Below, piece by piece: positions 1 to 11,700 of a stretch of DNA of 64,000 bases; the stretch's first letter is position 1, and every line of letters starts with the position of its first letter. The stretch spans positions 35,526,001 to 35,590,000 of the forward strand of contig CM114274.1 of the NCBI GenBank assembly GCA_050084515.1, read 5' to 3'. The notes beneath the pieces are model-generated. The model worked only from the letters and a program-made list of their open reading frames with translations. It made no database searches and was not told the DNA's origin. The translations under genes were made by a program, and so were the position numbers. The DNA is from Blasia pusilla (lineage: Eukaryota > Marchantiophyta > Marchantiopsida > Blasiales).

Positions 1-107
1 GTGGGAGACTCTTGGTGAGTCTGAGTGCTTGAGCGGGTGAGACCGGGTTTTCATAAGCGTTCTTCCACGGTTCGGAAGAGCGGGGTGGTACGAGTAGTGG
101 TAGTGGA

Positions 108-1071
108 GTGACACGGAGTGGTGTGAGGTATCAAGGGGTTTTGAGTGAGAAACCACCCCGACTCCCATTCGTGGCTGGATCGTCATCAGTTGACAACGGG
201 TCAAGTGACAAGATCGCAGAAGGAGACAATCTCAGCTGGGGAGAGATGGACGACATGGGCCAGCAGGGTATGTGTCATTTCTTGGGTATGGTAGGCACCA
301 TAGATCTAGATGATTTCATCCATGAGTTCGACACATGGTGCGACTTCCAGGAGATCAGAGCCCCTATGCGGTTCAACCCCTTTTATGGCATGGAGGGGTT
401 CGTTCCAACAATTAGAGGGTCCTCTGATGGATGACTACAAGAAGTTATGATCTTTATACTCCGTAGAGATCGATTCCTGGAGGGTGTATTGGGCTCCAAG
501 GTATGTGTCCACTGGTGGCCACGAGGCGCATGATGGGATAGTGAGGGCGGAGAGATCTTCACCATCAGCCAGAGGACTAGATGGAGAGGATTATAGTGAG
601 AGTGGTGAGGTGGCAGAGACTTCTCGTGGTAGAGGACCACTAAGTTTTAGTCCTACAATGGGGTTCTTCCTACAGTTGGGGAGGAGCTGCTAGGGCGTGC
701 AGACCGACGAGCTGAAGAGTCTACAGGATTTTCAGCAGAGATCGGGTGAGAGTATGAGGGAGGTGTTCATGCGCATGCGACGGTTGATTGTTGCCACGTA
801 TGGGGCGATTGAGGCACAATCAGTGCAGTATTGGTACAGGGTCCTGGATGAGGAGTTACAGAGGAGAGTTTGGGATGCGATGTTGCTTCACACGGTGAAG
901 CCCATAGTGAAGGTGGTCTTCGAGTTGTCTGAGCGGGTAGAGCTCAACATGAGTGAGGAGCAGGTGGTGACCATGGGATTTTCATGGGATTTGACGGGTC
1001 GACAAGTAGGAGTAGACCCACATGTGCCCCAACATGCATCTAGTAATACGGGAGCGGTCCAATGGGCCTAG
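108..1071 (+). pseudogene. Gag relic of copy A
   Basis: Open pieces at 108-434 and 697-1071 carry the Gag sequence shared by all copies. The first contains the stretch LDDFIHEFDTWCDFQ. The second contains LKSLQDFQQRSGESMREVF and the arginine-rich MRMRRLIVATYG. This is the helical retrotransposon Gag domain that precedes the zinc knuckles in Ty3/gypsy elements, where it forms the particle. Frameshifts and stops between the pieces show it is dead. The homologous block is in copy B at 21641-22333, copy D at 55250-55950 and copy G at 48377-48620. Confidence 0.75.
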
Positions 1072-1150
1072 AGAGCAGGGCGGATATCGTGAGCCAATGA
1101 GGCAACGGCCCATACCAACATATGTTTCCCAATAGGGACCATGGTTGGTT

Positions 1151-1305
1151 TGTTGGACGTGTGGTGGGTCACATAGGCAGAGGAACTGCCCACAACATGG
1201 GAGAGGGCCACGAGCGCCTCCGATTGCTCTAGAGCCACATAGGGTGGCCCCACCATAGTTGCAGTGTGATCATTGTCACCAATATGGTCGCACTAGGGAT
1301 AGGTG
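1151..1305 (+). pseudogene. Gag zinc-knuckle pair, copy A
   Basis: The first knuckle reads CWTCGGSHRQRNC (C-x2-C-x3-H-x4-C). The second begins CDHCHQYG and ends in C about 40 bp later; its histidine has become arginine. Two CCHC-type knuckles downstream of the Gag domain are typical nucleic-acid-binding modules of retroelement nucleocapsid. The same pair is seen in copies B, D and G. Stops separate them here. Confidence 0.7.
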
Positions 1306-1925
1306 TTTTGATCTTCAGTGAGCAGGACGTCCAAAGGTAGGCGGAGGGTCTGGGAGCAAGAGAGTTGGTGGAGATTGAGGAGTTGATGATTGTGGTGGTA
1401 GAGTTCCACCACCAGTCACAGGAGATGCAGGACGTGCATCCGATGCATCACTCCTTACGCGCATCGATCAGTTAGAGCAGAGGGTTGCTGCCATGACGAT
1501 GATGCAGCCAGTGATAGGCGTGGAGCCGAGAGTAGCTAGTGTGGCTATAGCCTCCATGTCGTATGAGGATACGGGGGAGGACTATGCGGGGTTGAGGTTT
1601 ATGTGCGGTGCGACTTAGGTTGAGGTTGTTGTGGTGGTGACTAGGGGTGCTACGAGAGTGACCGAGCCACTAAGAGGTGGGGTGGAGATTAACCCTCAGG
1701 AGGGGACCCATGGGCGGCAGGCCACGGTTCCCTAGTCGCTCACATTGTCGGAGGCACTACATACACCGTCGATGGTGCCTCGATAATTGGTAGTACCCAC
1801 GGGTGGGACAAGTGCATCGACGTCACGAGGAGTTGGAAAGACGACTTCTATACCGGCTCGGGTGGAGCCAGTGTCGACGACGTTGTTGGAGGTGGCCATT
1901 AGGGTGAGCCACCTCCGCCAGGAAG

Positions 1926-2405
1926 TTGGCGACATTGGGAGTTGGACCAACGGAGAAATTCCGGTTGGCCGCCACATTGTATGAGCGTGGAGAGGTGACT
2001 GCCTCTCATTTAGAGGTAGTTGAGGAGGTGGTGGACTTGCCCTCGGAGCAGGTGTTTGGGACGTTCCCCACTGAGTCATGGCATGCGGCGACAGAAAAGT
2101 TGGTAGATATGCCAACTCGATTGGACATAGAGCGAGCCATGATCACACAAGGTGTGGTGTTGTTGGATAACCAAGCAAGAGTGTTTCACTTGGTTAGTCC
2201 CATAGGTATGATGTACAATCCGCAGTGCGTCCTACTTGATTCGGGAGCACAAACCTTGATGTTAGGAAAGGCGGCGTGTTTGGCGTTGGGTTTATGGAAA
2301 GGCAACATCGAGCGTTGTCCCTTTCAGATACATACCTCTATTGGGGGCGTATCACCTACGCAATACATGACTCGACATGAGTTGGTGGTTAGACTCCAGC
2401 CATAG
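1926..2405 (+). pseudogene. Aspartic protease region, copy A
   Basis: The 159-codon open stretch ends with an aspartic protease core: LLDSGAQTLMLGKAACLALG at about 2232-2291. LDSGA is the catalytic motif (usually D-S/T-G-A) of retropepsin-like enzymes, which cut the Gag-Pol polyprotein. A conserved second half follows (IHTSIGGVSPTQYMTR). The same motif stands in copies D (58642-58810) and G (47014-47031), always between Gag and methyltransferase. It ends at a TAG at 2403. The enzyme is part of a decayed element and is not expected to be active. Confidence 0.7.
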
Positions 2406-2867
2406 CATGAGTCGGATAGTGCGATGGTGCACACTCGGGCGAATATGACATTGGCTCAGTTTTATGATGTGTTGGTAGGGAGTACACTGTTGTATCCCCT
2501 TGGGTTCATTCTGGATTTTTGGGAGGATACGGTTTCTTATCGGCCACGATGGCGATCAGATGATGGATGAGTGAGCCATCTACCGGTGTTGTTTGCAGGG
2601 AGTAGTGGTGGTCGACCACATGAGGATATGATTACCACCTTGGCACCATTCACAAGTAGGGTTTGTTCATCAGGAGGATTCGGAGAGAGGACCACACATG
2701 CAGAGGACATTCCTGTAGGAGATAGTCCCATAGAGAGACATGTCAAGGTGGGTGTCTCTTCCCATGGTGCAGAGCTTCTTTATTGTTGTTGGGGACGAGC
2801 GTTGAGATGCGTGGAGTGCAGATGAGTTCGTGAGGCAAGCGTGGAGCCGTGCGTATGTTTGGAGCAG

Positions 2868-2940
2868 TGTACGAGAGTGTTAGATCTCTTCAGAGGGATC
2901 AACACGCCGGGTTGCTGAAGTGTGGCAGTGTTGCGGGGAT
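2868..2940 (+). pseudogene. Stub of methyltransferase motif I, copy A
   Basis: The bases at 2876-2915 align with methyltransferase motif I of copy B (24497 onward, VLDLFGGISTG), here with an indel that destroys the frame. Downstream the homology stops and the element jumps to its 3' end. This proves that the deleted family-A copy also once carried the methyltransferase. Confidence 0.6.
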
Positions 2941-3035
2941 GACGACATCGATGATGCTAGATATGTACAGGATAAGAGATCTTGTCGGGTACATATGTGT
3001 GTGCTATCTAGAGTTGGGGGGACCCAATTGCCGAC

Positions 3036-3797
3036 TAGGGGGCGATTGTGGGAATCTAGTGTATATGCGTGAGTATGTTTCATTTATGTGTGGATCTACC
3101 CGTATGTTGGGGAAGATCAGTGTTGTGTGGTATGTAGATGTGACCAACGATGTGTATGCGCACGATAGTTGTCATATCTTATTTTGATATAGGTAGAGTT
3201 CTATCATATCGACGACATAGAGAGTCAGTGGGTTGTTCAGATGTAACTTCGTCCTAAGATGTCAGATGAGGTTGGTGATAGGTTTGTTGTGTCAAGAACG
3301 TTGTTTATGGCGATTTCCCTATTTTGGTTTTAGTCTGTAAGATGACCGGTTGATTGAGTCAACGGTCACCTGGTAACCTGTGCACGCAGGTTACCGTTGG
3401 TAGGGATATTTTTGGGGGAAGAGATTTTTGGCTCTTCCCAAGGGTATAAGAGTGCGAGAGATGGCTTTTCCAAGCCATCTTTCTCATGTTGAGCCTTAGG
3501 AGCGCCTCTCTTACAGAGACGTGTGTGGGTATGTAGGAATTAGGGTGCGAGCGTCCGGATTCCCTCATAGGGGAGGATGGATATGGTTTGATATGTCGAT
3601 GTAGATTCATGAGTGGAGTTTTAGGCCGGATGAGTTATTTTTACTACTCTTGATTTTGTTGTGGAATTCCAGTGTATATGCGTGAGTATGTTTCATTTAT
3701 GTGTAGATCTACCCATATGTTGGGGAAGATTGGTGTTGTGTGGTATGTAGATGTGACCAGCCATGTGGGTTGTATAGTGATGTGTATGCGTACGACA
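3036..3797 (+). repeat. 3' terminal block B1-A2-B2 of copy A (with polypurine tract)
   Basis: The polypurine tract CTAGGGGGCGA lies at about 3036-3045. B1 runs 3046-3169 (TTGTGGGAATCTAGTG to GCGCACGATA). A2 runs 3170-3658, starting TGTCATATCTT. B2 runs 3659-3797, a second copy of B ending TACGACA. B1 and B2 are clear direct repeats. The order matches copies B and C of the other family although A and B sequences have diverged strongly. Confidence 0.8.
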
Positions 3798-4199
3798 CAT
3801 GGCACACACTTCCAACTTGTCTCTACTTGTTTCCCTTGCATGTGGAACGGACAGATGAGAATTTTGAGGTGTTCCTTCCTCAAACTTCTGTAGGAAACAT
3901 TCAGAAGTAGCTCTGGGAAGTTCAATGATTGGAAGGGGGGGAGGGGGAATACATTTTTAACTCTTTGACGGATTGGATGAAAATTTTACGTAGACAATGT
4001 AAATTTTGAATCAAAGTGATTCACCTTTGTAGTTGGAGTCTCTCGGATCCACTCATGTTGTGTCTAATGAGATTAGTATTATCTTGTTGTCTTAAAGTAA
4101 GTAAGTGACAATAATGTCAATTTATTGCCGTCCGTGATCAAGGGGTTGCGCTATTCCGTGCGTGCCAGTGGCGAATGAGCTTTTGCTCGTGTGGAGATG

Positions 4200-4620
4200 G
4201 AAATTGGACTACATTGGATTGCAATTCTGGATGGTCAGGTTGGGGTTTGGTCCTCTGTTGCAGGTTGAAAGCTTTAATTTGATGAATCAATGACGATGGG
4301 TGGAATTCCATTCCGTTAAGATAGATAGACTAAAGTGGATTGTAATTATCGAAGATCTAGCAACAATTGGAGTTTACTTCCAATGTCTGCAATCCGAAAG
4401 CTTTTCCGCAGCGGTGGATAACCATCCCTTGGCTAATGAGGCTCTAGTAGATTGCAATTCTTGATGGTTTAGCAATTGTTGGAGTTTCCAGTTCAAAAGC
4501 CTTACTGTAACGGCGGACATAAATCCCTTGTATGGTTAGATTGCACAAGATTGCAAATAGGGAAGATCTAGATGGAGTCGGAGTCCAATTTACTCACCGT
4601 GTGCATATGATAGCCCCATT
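4200..4620. repeat. Four degenerate tandem repeats of about 110 bp
   Basis: Units start near 4208, 4328, 4440 and 4542. Each has a core like GATTGCAATTCTTGATGG followed 15-25 bp later by GGAGTTT or a variant. Similarity between units is partial. I cannot assign a coding function. Confidence 0.5.
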
Positions 4621-5427
4621 GTGATGAAGGATAGACATCCCTTGTTTGATTGGGCAACAATAGATTTCAATTTTATGACAATAAGAGTTGGCACAAGTAT
4701 GGAGAGTTGGTAAGCTCAAAATGATTTTGAAAGCCTTCCTAACCCTAGCAGCACACATCTCGTGCAATTCTAGCGATTCCACCATGATTCCCTTGGATTA
4801 AGCTCCGTCCATAGAGGAAATTTGGCTTCCAAGGTGCCATGTGGTGAGTCAATCACTACCTCCTCGGCTGAAATTGAGTGAAAAAATCCATAAGTTCCAA
4901 AAGTGGACAAACCCAAAAATCGTGGGCAACGAGAGCAGTAAAAAAACTCAAGAAATTACCTGCTCAGCTAGTAGTTGTAATCGAGATTTCTAGCCCATCC
5001 TCATCGGGTAGTAGTTGATTCAATTGGGGATGCGATTTCTGCTGCAATTCCTCCTCCACCGTTAGAATAGAAGACGATGCACTTCCTCCTCTCCCTTCTC
5101 TAGACTGCTACACTTATCAATTCTAAAGAAGGATCGAAGGCTACGAGAAGGCTATGAGGTGTCTGACTCCCTTTCGAAGACCCGATTAAGCACATACAGG
5201 TGTCCCAAGAAAATCAAATCAAATCACTCGACTAATCGAACCAAGGCACAAGTTTGCAAATAAGCCATTGCAAGTCCGCAGTAGAGTCCCACCATTGCAC
5301 AAGTCCCCAATAGAGTTCCATGGGGTAAATTAACAGGATTCAAAAAAGGTTGGGTTGCACTTCTTACATAGAGTACAATTTTAATTCCTTTCCCAAATTA
5401 GTAACCCCCATGCTCCATTAATAGTAT

Positions 5428-5460
5428 ACACTAGTAAGGTGCCCGTGCGATACACATGTA
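5428..5460 (-). mobile_element. Helitron-like 3' terminus
   Basis: Read on the minus strand, the sequence runs ATCGCACGGGCACCTTACTAGT. The GC-rich short segment followed by CTAG and a T resembles plant Helitron 3' ends (hairpin then CTRR before a T). Similar ends occur at 42985-43024 (+) and 51690-51720 (-). The hairpin is weak and the 5' TC end was not located. Confidence 0.35.
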
Positions 5461-7574
5461 TATAAATTTGAAAAAAAACTCGTGTTCGACCCTAAATAGC
5501 TCTACTTCACTTTTATAATTGGAAAAAAAACTTGTTGACACATGCATGAAACCAATTTTAAAAGTTGGTAATTTTGAATAATAATACAAATTTCTGGAAG
5601 TATGAAAAATGAAATGCATGGAATGAATTATGCCCATGCGAGAAGTGATCGGATAATGCAGCGTTACCCGAGAGAGTCTTGTGTGCCTCAAACGTAGGGG
5701 TCATAGTGTCGGGGACTCGAAGGAGTGACCTTTGATCCGTTGTGGAAGGTGAAACACATGAGGAGTTGTGTCGTCAGAGGGGATTTGTAATATGTGTAGA
5801 AAGAGTAGAGAGCACTTGTGGACAATGTGGAGGGAGTTTCTTCAGGTTTCTCTTCCGGATTAAAACCCCAAGCAATTGAAAACGCCATTGCAAGGTTCAC
5901 TTCATTGTCGTAATCAACCTACACTGGACTGAATTGTGTTGAGTTCTAGTGGATCTGGTGCGTGAGTTGGTGGGAGATTTTCAGCCGAAGAGTAGTCTAC
6001 TCCAATGTTGAGCATGATGAGGTTCATGTTCGAGTGGACGAAGAGTCCTCTCGATGAGTGAGATTTCCACCTGCCAATGTGCAAAATCTTGCGTGTATCG
6101 TGTTTGGTAAGTAATTGGAGCAACAACATGCAATTGAATTTCTCCGTTAAGTTTGGCGTCCAAAACCTATCCGGCCACTTTCCTTGGGGAACACAAGTAG
6201 AGATTATTAGTAGAGAGTAGAATGGCCTTCGCGGGCTTCAGATCCACGCGGCGGTTCTTTTCAAGCACGTCTAGAATCGAGTAAGTAAGTGGGAGAATAT
6301 GTGTGGCAAAATGCCTCTTGCATGCAAAGGTTTGAGGGGGATGAGAATTCCCCACAGAGGAATTGAAGATTACGTCGACATTGAAGATTACGTGGACTGC
6401 TTGCTCTCATCTGCCAACTTGTCTTTCTACGTTCTTGGAGCACTCGGGGGAGCAGAGGACTGAGCGTCCGAGAATTTTGAGCTTACGGTTTCCTCATTGA
6501 TTTCTTGCCTCCTCCTGCCCATCGATCGGCTTTACTTTGGGCTTTGCTGCAACATCTTATCCTTGGTGGTCCAAGTTGGTAGCGGATATCAACAGTAAGA
6601 GGAGATCCCTCTAGCAAAAGTCAACAACAAATGCAACCTGATAATGGGCGAGTTGTTGTATGTAGCAACAAGGACACGACCTTCCCGATTACATACATGT
6701 GATTGCTGGCATGTGACTAGAAACCCCTCCAACCACAACACTTGGATTTGCTATACTAGCGCATAACCCTCACGAATAATCCACATGCAACTTCTTGTCC
6801 GTTTCTGTTCTTGATAGAAACATGGATGAGGGTGATCTTGAACCGTTTTGAGAGGATCGTCCACATAGCATATTACCTAGAATGTAGCTCATTCTCGACA
6901 GATTGTTTATGGGACTTTGGTACTATCGGCTTCATCAAGGAATTGCATCAAGCAAGTCTCATCTCATTTGATGCGATTCCCATGTCACTCGTGACATGGA
7001 AATCAACTAATCTGACATGTTGTGAGAGTCAGTATTAAAACTGGTGGCTTTCCTAACGAAGCTTTGATGTAGCACTTGTCTACAACCGGATGATTTTGAA
7101 ATTAGCTCGGATCCCTTGTCATAGTGGCTCTAGCGTGCAGTTAGATGCATGAGTGGGCGGATACGGGGATTATTGTTGTGTTTGTGGCCCTCATCATAAC
7201 TATGTTGCTTAGTTGCTTAGTGTAGGAGTGGCTCAGCAGGCGCGTGCTCAAGCTGCCAAGTATATATCAAGAGATCCGTCGCCTGCAATGAGTGGTTGCA
7301 GTGTGCGTTGATTCATAGCAAGATGCAAAAAATCCAAGAATGGAACGAAGGAATGGTCTTCGTGGGAGTGACTTCAGATCCGCACAGAAGCTCACATTCT
7401 CTACCGACGGATGTCGAGAACCCACTGCAGGAGCTACAAATGGTGCAATCGCATAGGGAGAAAGGAGAGAAATCTACATTGTAAGTGTCTATGTGTGTGA
7501 GGAGAGAAAATGTACCACGATCATTAGAAAATTACCTTCCTGCTGGTAGCTTGTGATCAGAGTTGGCAATCAGC

Positions 7575-7655
7575 GTTCCCTTGCCACACCCTCCTTGGCT
7601 AATAGTAGCCCCACCTCGCCACACCCTCCTTCGCAAATAGTTGCCGCCCCACCTT
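7575..7655. repeat. Direct duplication of about 38 bp
   Basis: Two adjacent copies share GCCACACCCTCCTT and a following AATAGT and CCCCACC, offset by about 38-40 bp. It is a short tandem duplication in non-genic DNA. Confidence 0.5.
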
Positions 7656-7999
7656 CGTTTATGTTGCCACTCGCTCTGTGAGAATGAAAGTCAATTTACT
7701 CTTTCTCCACAATAGGTAACAGGTTACATTTATCTGCAATAAAGGGGGTTCGAAGGCCAACATGTGTCTTCCTCCAACAACTCGCCATATATCACTAAGA
7801 CGTGTCGCTACCCCTCCCACTACACGCACACACAAAATCAAGTAAATAAAGCAACCTATCAAACCACCGCAACCTAAAGATCTGATTCGGAAGAGAAAAC
7901 AACACATTTTTTGTCCTTCACTTCTAATAGCTTAGTGGCTTTTCCCCTTTTCTAGATTTAGTAAACCCCCATGTTCAGTTAATAGTATAGATAGATGAT

Positions 8000-8748
8000 G
8001 GCGTTTAGTAGTATTTAACCCTAGCCCCGAGTAGTTTTGGCCGGAGTCTAAGGTTTGCTACGGGGATTATGCTGGACTTCCAAGCACATATCCCAGAAAC
8101 CGTCAATCTGGCGACGTCGCGAAGATCGAAAAGTCGAACCGAACTAAGCGGGGAAGTACGCTAAGCGCACACATAAAGGCCCTCCATTTTAGCGGGACGC
8201 CTCTCCAGCATCCGCAGGGCACTCACCCAGAAAGGCAGATGGCGAGGGCAGTACGTTAGGGTTCGGTTGAGGGTGATCGGAGGAGACCCTAGTCTGGCCA
8301 CGAACCCTAACCAGAGCGACTAATTGGGACTATTGCGCAAGGGAAAACACGAGCGAACCGCTAACAAGAGAATTAACCCCTACTACATCGTTCCTTCCCT
8401 CCGGTTCACACGAAGGAAACGACGCGGGCGCCACGGGATCGAACTCATTCTTTGAACTCGCCCGTTTGTTGGACTGCTGTTGCCGCCGTGAGGTCGTCGG
8501 CTCGCCTGTGGCTGCGAGAAAGGCGGACAGTCTTATCGTGTTGGATCAAAAATTGCGATTTCTTCCCGCGCAGGTTTCGAGCACTAGGGAGGTGTATTTT
8601 TTTGCGTGGAAGTGGAGGAGAGACGAGGGAGGAGAAGCGCTCGGGTTAAGATTTTGGTCGTCCGCAGGGTATGCGAGGAACGAAAGCGGAGAAAAGGTAG
8701 AGAGAGGTAGAGAGGGAGTTAGATAAGGGTGGAGGAGAAGCAGTGGTA
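8000..8748 (+). promoter_or_regulatory. Upstream region and 5' leader of the SR45-like gene
   Basis: This GC-richer block ends at the ATG at 8749. It contains telobox-like AACCCTAA elements: AACCCTAACC at 8303-8312 and the inverse TTAGGGTT at 8256-8263. Such elements are common in promoters of plant genes for RNA and translation machinery. No convincing TATA box was seen and the transcription start is not determined. A purine-rich stretch (8690-8748) directly precedes the start codon. Confidence 0.4.
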
Positions 8749-11700
8749 ATGGCAAAGCTGGCGGCAAAGGCGAAGTCGTCGAAATCGCCGTCGCCTTCTG
8801 ATTCATCGGGGACTTCTTCCTACTCGGGCTCTTCATCAGCTTCAGGATCTCGGTCCAGATCGCTCTCTTCCTCTTCTAATTCCGGCAGTAGCTCAAGGAG
8901 TCGTAGCCCTCCTCCAAAGAAAAGGTCCCTTCGCATTACGCCCTTTTGGTTGGTGTGAAGTGTGAGAGCCCTGCGGGCTCCCAACCTTCTTGCTGTGTCT
9001 CATGGAGGAGATAGAGTGAGGGCGAGTTGCTACCCTGTCGGTATCTTAACTCGTCTTTGTGTGAACTCTTCGGACTATCACTCCGGGACGCCATATCCAG
9101 GGTTTGCTTTTCGTATTCCGTCTGTATGCGGGACTTTCTTGATGTTTTCTCTGCTTGAATGTACGTGCATCTCGACCTTATCGGTTTGTCTGACTTTTTA
9201 CATGAATTACAGTGACTCCGCGCCCGGTGGAAGGAAACTACACTCAGTGTCTCCTCTGCCAAAGAAGTCCTCTCCAGCAAAGTAAGTGTTGTAATCAAAT
9301 CCTTAAGTGTGGCACTTTTTGGCTTGTACCCTAAGCGAGAAGGTCCGGCCACATTTGTAACCTATCTTAGACTTCATCATTTAAACTTTGAGTTTTCCGC
9401 TTCCATGTCGAGCTTGGAAGTTCAGATTTTCATTTTGTTAATGGTTTGGATCCATGAGCAGTTTCACACCCCGTCAGGTTGGTTATGGCTGTGAATGGAG
9501 TTTCAGAGGAGATATAGGATCCACCAGGTTGATTGAGTCGATTTAATTATACTAGTGAGGTTTATTCGTAAGTGTTTTTGATGTTGAAGGAAATTACGAA
9601 CTCCAACGCCGGAGTCCACGGTCCTGCATATCGGTTGCCTCACGCGCAATGTGAATGAAGCTCATCTCCGGGAGATCTTTGGTATTTTCTCTTTCCCGTC
9701 CTGAAACTGTGACTATTCCAAGCTTGTGTGCGCTGTACTACCTTCTGTCTTCACGGTCCGATAGTTGGTCTCGAACTGAGTTTTCCATCCCTTTTCAATG
9801 CGAATATTTATCAGAATGTCGAGTGCTGTTAGCTGAATGATAAATTGACTGAATTCCAGAAATTTTAAGGAAAAGGTCGTGGACAGACATGGAGACAGAC
9901 GTGCAGTTATATCTAATCAAGAGCGGTGTAACTGGATGCAGGCAATTATGGAGATATTGTCAACGTGGAGCTTGCCATGGACCGTTCGGTAGTTCTCTTT
10001 GCCTTGGTTCTTGAACTCAAACATTGCGTCTATGCCCCACTAGATTGCGAGTAGGCTTTTAGCAAGGTGACCCAACCTGTGTTTTGATCCAAATTACATG
10101 GTCCAAAGTAAGGTTAAGAAAAGAAATTTAAATTGAGGCTCCTGTAGGTTGTTTACGTCAGAACTGTGTTTTATTCAGTTGGTAAATCTTTTCTGAGAGG
10201 GATGTAAGACACCTTACTCAGTTCTTTCTGTCCCTGTGAGTGAAACTAAGAGATCTGGTCTGTTTCTGCTTGCTGCAGGTGAACCTGCCAAAAGGGTTTG
10301 GTTATGTTGAATTCAAGTCGAGGGTAGATGCTGAGAAAGCTCAGCAACATATGGATGGGGTATGTTGCAAGACGGTTGTAGCTGGGGAAATTTCTCTTAA
10401 GTTCTGGAGATTTGAGTGCTAGTCGTAAGTTGTGATGCATAGTGCCAAACTCGCATTTTTTCGGAGTCTAGTTTTCTCAAGTGTGATAGCATGGTACAAT
10501 GCTGATCACACACTTGATCAGCAGTATAGTAGTCTTTTATGATTCCTGGGTAATGGAGTCCTTTTATTTTGTCTGTCCAGTTACCGTTTAAGTGCCGTCT
10601 TGTTGGCTTTCAATAGAGGATAGGCCCAATCTAAGTTACTAACTATAGTCTGGTTTATCTTTACCCTTGAACTGATGATTTTCTGGTATGCAGGGTCAGA
10701 TTGATGGAAATGTTGTCAGTGCACAATTTATATTAGTGCCTCGCAAGAAGCCATCACCACCCACCCGGCCTGCTCCCTCTCCAATGAGGAAGGAGAGTGT
10801 CCGAGAGCCTCTATCTCGGGATGGTCCAAAGGATGGTGGACCCCGCCGTGGTCGTGACTGTAAGATTCTGTATCCTTTGCAACTTCAGACATCTTCTTTT
10901 ACAGTTTTAGTAGAAGCAGATTGCTCAGGGGGCTAAGTTATGTTGGCAGACCTTTGGAGTTTGAATACCTACAGGATTTTTGCCTCTGTGACTGGTATCT
11001 TGTCTGAAGCACCTGCAATTTATCCACAGCTCCTCCCATGCCTCGCCGGCGTTCTCCATCCCCTCTACCCAGGAGGAGATCAATTTCTCCCCGGCGACCT
11101 AGGGTAGCTGACTCCCCACCTCGAAGGCGACCTCAAGGATCCCCTCCCCAAAGGGGACGCTCACCTTCTCCTATGAGGAGAAGACGACGGTCTCCAATCA
11201 GGTACCTTCTTATACTTGTCAGTGTTTGATTTTAGAGCTTTCAGCTATAAACTTCCTCCAATAGTGATGAAAGTTTTCAAATTTCACCAAGTTTTTTCAT
11301 GTAATGGGAGCATTTTGGTATGCAATCTCCTTCAACTATATTGACCCTGTATACAAAATATTTTTATCTAGTCCTACTACCTCAATCTCACCTTCTCTCG
11401 TGTACTGCCACAAGGTCTCCCCCTCCTCGTCGAGGAGCACGGAGTCCAGCTGGACGAATGCGCTCACCTGTGTCCTACAGACGGAGGTAAGTTGGGTGAT
11501 ATGTTACGGAATGACCTGAACAAGTTCTTTTCATATGCAGTTATTTTTCAAATCTTCACCCGAGTTTGTGATAGGTATTCAAGCCTTTCTCTTAGTGAAT
11601 TGGGTCTTCTGTCTGGTTGTCCTTGACTTACTCTTGTAGTGGATCTGTGCAGGTCTCCTTTGCCTCCTAGACGTGGAGGAAGAACTCCCCCTCGCCGGTC

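Larger units (their letters stand above)
1..3797 (+). mobile_element. Retroelement copy A (family A), 5' end outside window, internally deleted
   Basis: Sequence from base 1 matches, in the same order, the reverse complement of copy G (45590-49150): Gag, zinc knuckles, protease, then the first bases of the methyltransferase domain near 2876. The sequence then passes within about 130 bp to the 3' noncoding end and polypurine tract near 3036. Everything from the methyltransferase through RT, RNase H, integrase and PHD is therefore deleted. The coding frame is broken many times. The right end is the repeat block B1-A2-B2 ending in GACA at 3797. Boundaries are from my own alignment by eye. Confidence 0.85.
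3798..8000. other. Non-genic stretch, 4.2 kb
   Basis: No coding region could be supported here; open frames are short and lack recognisable domains. It contains degenerate tandem repeats (4200-4620), a Helitron-like end (5428-5460) and a short direct duplication (7575-7655). The motif AATAGTATA occurs at 5420 and 7980 in similar surroundings (after a CCCCCATG motif), suggesting two related small elements. Confidence 0.5.

Noticed and set aside
4200-4785. Possible leucine-rich-repeat relic on the minus strand
   Set aside because: Leu spacing is irregular, period (about 36 codons) does not fit LRRs, and frames change; kept only as tandem DNA repeat.
8546-8836. Minus-strand frame opposite SR45 exon 1
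   Set aside because: It is the low-complexity Ser/Pro/Leu shadow of the SR-rich exon and has no domain.
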